A stretch of DNA of 7,259 nucleotides from Candidatus Hydrogenedentota bacterium (GTDB lineage: Bacteria > Hydrogenedentota > Hydrogenedentia > Hydrogenedentales > SLHB01): assembly GCA_029262095.1 (NCBI GenBank), contig JAJDAB010000003.1, positions 1 through 7,259 of the forward strand. The letters are read 5' to 3'. The notes beneath the pieces were generated by a model. It saw only the letters and a list, made by a program, of their open reading frames with translations, made no database searches and was not told the DNA's origin. The position numbers were made by a program, and so were the translations under genes. Shown here piece after piece: positions 5,364-7,259 of the stretch. The stretch's first letter is position 1; each line of letters begins with the position of its first letter.

Positions 5364-6895
5364 AACTGTCCTCGCGCATAGCCGTGTGGGCGCTTGAAGA
5401 AGGCACGGTTCGGATCGCGTTTATCCACACTGGGGGCAAACGACCGGCCGTGATAGAAGCGCATGTCGAATCGTTCTCCACTGAAGACGACGAACAATTC
5501 GAAAGTGCGGTGCACGCCGTTCAATCATTGAACGCGAAATTGAAAGGGAAGCCTGCAGCGCATGTGCTGATGGCGGATAGCCGACAGAGCGTTGCCCGTT
5601 TGTTGGCGGTGCCATTTCGCGGTAAACGCCGGGTCGCATCCGCAGTTACATTTGAACTCGAACCCCACCTAGCGGTTCCGGTCGATGAATTGACCATCGA
5701 TCACATCTTCGTGCGTGAAGTCGATGGCGAGAGCGAAGTGCTCGCTCTCGGACTGCGAACCCAAGACCTTGCAGAACAAGTTGCAGTGTTGGGCGCTGCG
5801 GGGGTGTCGGTGGATGGCATCGGTTTAGACGTGGCCGGATTGACCGCGTTGGTCAATCGCCAACAGGGTAAACGTCCGGGATTACAAGCGGCGTTGCACG
5901 TGGGCGAGAACCACACGTTGTTTGCGGTCACTCAGTCCAAGACACTGGCTTACTTTCGTGCCCTCTCTTGTAACGCTGAAATGTTGGAATCTGAACCCGA
6001 CAAGGTTGCGCGCGAAGTGCAAAATACATTGCGCGCATTTCTTGCCATGTGGCGTGGAGACTCCGAAATCGCTGGGTTGACCGTTACTGGAGCGCGTCCG
6101 ACGATCGATGCTAGTCAGCAATTCGAGTCGGGCATCGCCGCGACGGTGACGTATGCCAATTTGATGGATGATGTTCGCGATGGCGGTCGACTGACGGACG
6201 ATGCGAGTGCGGAGCCGATTACCGCAGCGGGAATGGCGGGCGCTGCGATGGCGGCTGCGGGCGATGGCCCCGAGATCAATTTTGCGCGCGGCACTCTGGT
6301 CAGTGGTAGTGTCATGAAACGATTCGCCAGTCAAATGGTGATTTCGGGCGTGATGCTGGCGTTTCTCTTATGCGGCTTCCTGTTTTACAGCGTCACGACC
6401 TACCGTCATCGCGTGGCCGAAATCGATATGATCGGATCGCAAATTTGGGATCTTTATGCCGCTGCGTTTCCGTCGTCTCAGACCGTGCAAGGTGGCCGCA
6501 ATTTGGCGGCCGATGCTGGCGGAATTATGTCGCTTCGGGCTATGGAAAACGATGCGACAAGTAGCGCAGGGTCGCGCGGGAGTGTATCGCTTGAGATTCT
6601 GACTCGACCGACGTTGCTTACGCTGTTGGAAGAGATCAGCAATTCAGTGCCTGGCGATCAAGTGACGATTACCAGCGTAATGGTGCGTGCCAGTCGGGAC
6701 CGCAGCCAAGAAGTTGTGATAATGGGCGATGTCAGTGCGCAGGCCGTCGGCGCGGTTAACGCGATGTTTGACCGGCTAAAGGAATCGAAACATCTTGAGG
6801 TGTCGATCGAACGGCCCACTACGTCCATCCGCGAAGAGAAAGCAACATTCACCATAATGGGACGTACGGCAAACGTCTCGCCAACGGAATCTTGA
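5360..6895 (+). CDS. gspL: GspL, T2SS inner-membrane assembly protein
   Basis: GspL (511 residues) is a bitopic inner-membrane protein whose cytoplasmic actin-like domain recruits GspE and whose periplasmic ferredoxin-like domain pairs with GspM. The GTG start overlaps the gspK stop (GTGA) and has GGAGGG 7 bases upstream. Residues 1 to about 265 read as the GspL/PilM-type cytoplasmic domain (PFRGKRRVASAVTFELEPHL at 85-104; LRTQDLAEQVAVLGAAGV at 132-149). An Ala/Gly-rich linker (288-303) precedes INFARG (306-311), comparable to the (I/L)N(L/F)-x-x-G usually found just before the GspL membrane segment. One transmembrane helix lies at about 326-346. Residues about 408-503, with a helix TLLTLLEEISNSVP followed by strands, fit the ferredoxin-like periplasmic domain. 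Family members are nearer 400 residues; the extra length is in the linker and in a segment at about 370-405. Similarity is by layout and context more than by strict motifs. Confidence 0.9.
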   Translation: MKLSSRIAVWALEEGTVRIAFIHTGGKRPAVIEAHVESFSTEDDEQFESAVHAVQSLNAKLKGKPAAHVLMADSRQSVARLLAVPFRGKRRVASAVTFELEPHLAVPVDELTIDHIFVREVDGESEVLALGLRTQDLAEQVAVLGAAGVSVDGIGLDVAGLTALVNRQQGKRPGLQAALHVGENHTLFAVTQSKTLAYFRALSCNAEMLESEPDKVAREVQNTLRAFLAMWRGDSEIAGLTVTGARPTIDASQQFESGIAATVTYANLMDDVRDGGRLTDDASAEPITAAGMAGAAMAAAGDGPEINFARGTLVSGSVMKRFASQMVISGVMLAFLLCGFLFYSVTTYRHRVAEIDMIGSQIWDLYAAAFPSSQTVQGGRNLAADAGGIMSLRAMENDATSSAGSRGSVSLEILTRPTLLTLLEEISNSVPGDQVTITSVMVRASRDRSQEVVIMGDVSAQAVGAVNAMFDRLKESKHLEVSIERPTTSIREEKATFTIMGRTANVSPTES

Positions 6896-6899
6896 GTCC

Positions 6900-7259
6900 A
6901 TGGCTAACTTCAAATTACAAGAGCGCGAACGGCGCATGCTCATCTTTGGCGGTATTGCCGCGACATTGATCTTGGCCTACTTGTTCGGTGAAGGTCCGTA
7001 CCAGGCTTACCGAGAATCCGGACAGAAACTCGAACAAGCACAAAGCCGGTTGAAACAAGCCCAAGCGATCCATGACCGAGTAATCCGCAATCGCGAGAAA
7101 CAAACCATCCTGCGGGAAAAGCTTGCAGGCAAACCAGGTTTCGATCTCCTCACCTTCGTGAATAACGCCGTCCGGGAAGGTGGCCTCTCCGCCCGTGCGA
7201 GCATCGACAACAGTAGCAGGGCAACGACAGGTTCTTCAGAACTGGCCTCGGTGAGGGTT
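6900..7259 (+). CDS. gspM: GspM, T2SS assembly protein, N-terminal part (3' end missing)
   Basis: An open frame from the ATG at 6900 runs without a stop to the last base, giving 120 residues. It starts 4 bases after the gspL stop. The protein opens with a short basic cytoplasmic segment (MANFKLQERERRM), then one membrane helix (about 14-30, IFGGIAATLILAYLF), then a charged, glutamine-rich helix likely to form a coiled coil (about 36-75, with LEQAQSRLKQAQ). After that LAGKPGFDLLTFVNNAVREG begins what should be the periplasmic ferredoxin-like domain. This is the GspM layout: GspM binds GspL in the inner membrane and stabilises it and GspE. The direct sequence match is weak, as is usual for GspM, and the call relies on layout plus position after gspL. 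A PilO-like or EpsM-type variant would amount to the same role. The Shine-Dalgarno is poor. Confidence 0.85.
   Translation, partial: MANFKLQERERRMLIFGGIAATLILAYLFGEGPYQAYRESGQKLEQAQSRLKQAQAIHDRVIRNREKQTILREKLAGKPGFDLLTFVNNAVREGGLSARASIDNSSRATTGSSELASVRV

Overview
The window is one continuous stretch of a type II secretion system (T2SS, general secretory pathway) operon, with every gene on the + strand. In order it holds the 3' end of gspE, complete gspF, gspG, gspH, gspI, gspJ, gspK and gspL, and the 5' part of gspM, which runs off the right edge. This is the classical E-F-G-H-I-J-K-L-M order. The secretin (gspD), gspC, gspN, the prepilin peptidase (gspO) and the first roughly three quarters of gspE are not in the window. 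Coding density is nearly complete, no stretch over 100 bases is gene-free, and I see no tRNA, rRNA, CRISPR array, insertion sequence, classical terminator or recognisable promoter. Transcription probably starts upstream of base 1.

A T2SS implies a diderm bacterium with an outer membrane. Composition looks middling in GC (mid-50s by eye, not counted). The enlarged, acidic GspH and GspJ and the long GspL are unlike the compact textbook proteobacterial versions. That suggests a less-studied diderm phylum (for example of the Planctomycetota/Hydrogenedentota/deltaproteobacterial sort), but the sequence alone does not settle the phylum.

Layout: 2-367 is the GspE C-terminus with its tetracysteine zinc motif. 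A 74-base gap (368-441) carries a bulged hairpin overlapping the gspF ribosome binding site. GspF (442-1653) is the polytopic inner-membrane platform protein. A 41-base gap (1654-1694) holds a perfect 7-bp hairpin followed by a consensus Shine-Dalgarno in front of gspG (1695-2126), the major pseudopilin. The minor pseudopilins GspH (2133-2915), GspI (2912-3289), GspJ (3286-4245) and GspK (4242-5363) follow, then the assembly proteins GspL (5360-6895) and GspM (6900 onward). From gspH to gspL each stop codon overlaps the next start by 4 bases (ATGA or GTGA), so these proteins are probably made by coupled translation.

How the parts work together, from family knowledge: GspE is the cytoplasmic ATPase docked to GspL. 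GspL and GspM bridge to the GspF platform. ATP hydrolysis drives assembly of GspG into a periplasmic pseudopilus capped by the GspI-GspJ-GspK-GspH tip, which pushes folded exoproteins through the GspD secretin. The window is mostly ordinary for this system and I found no new kind of system. The points worth a second look are the acidic insertion in GspH, the acidic loops and tail of GspJ, the two intergenic hairpins (with a second in-frame gspG start), the enlarged GspL, and an apparent excess of the palindrome CGATCG.
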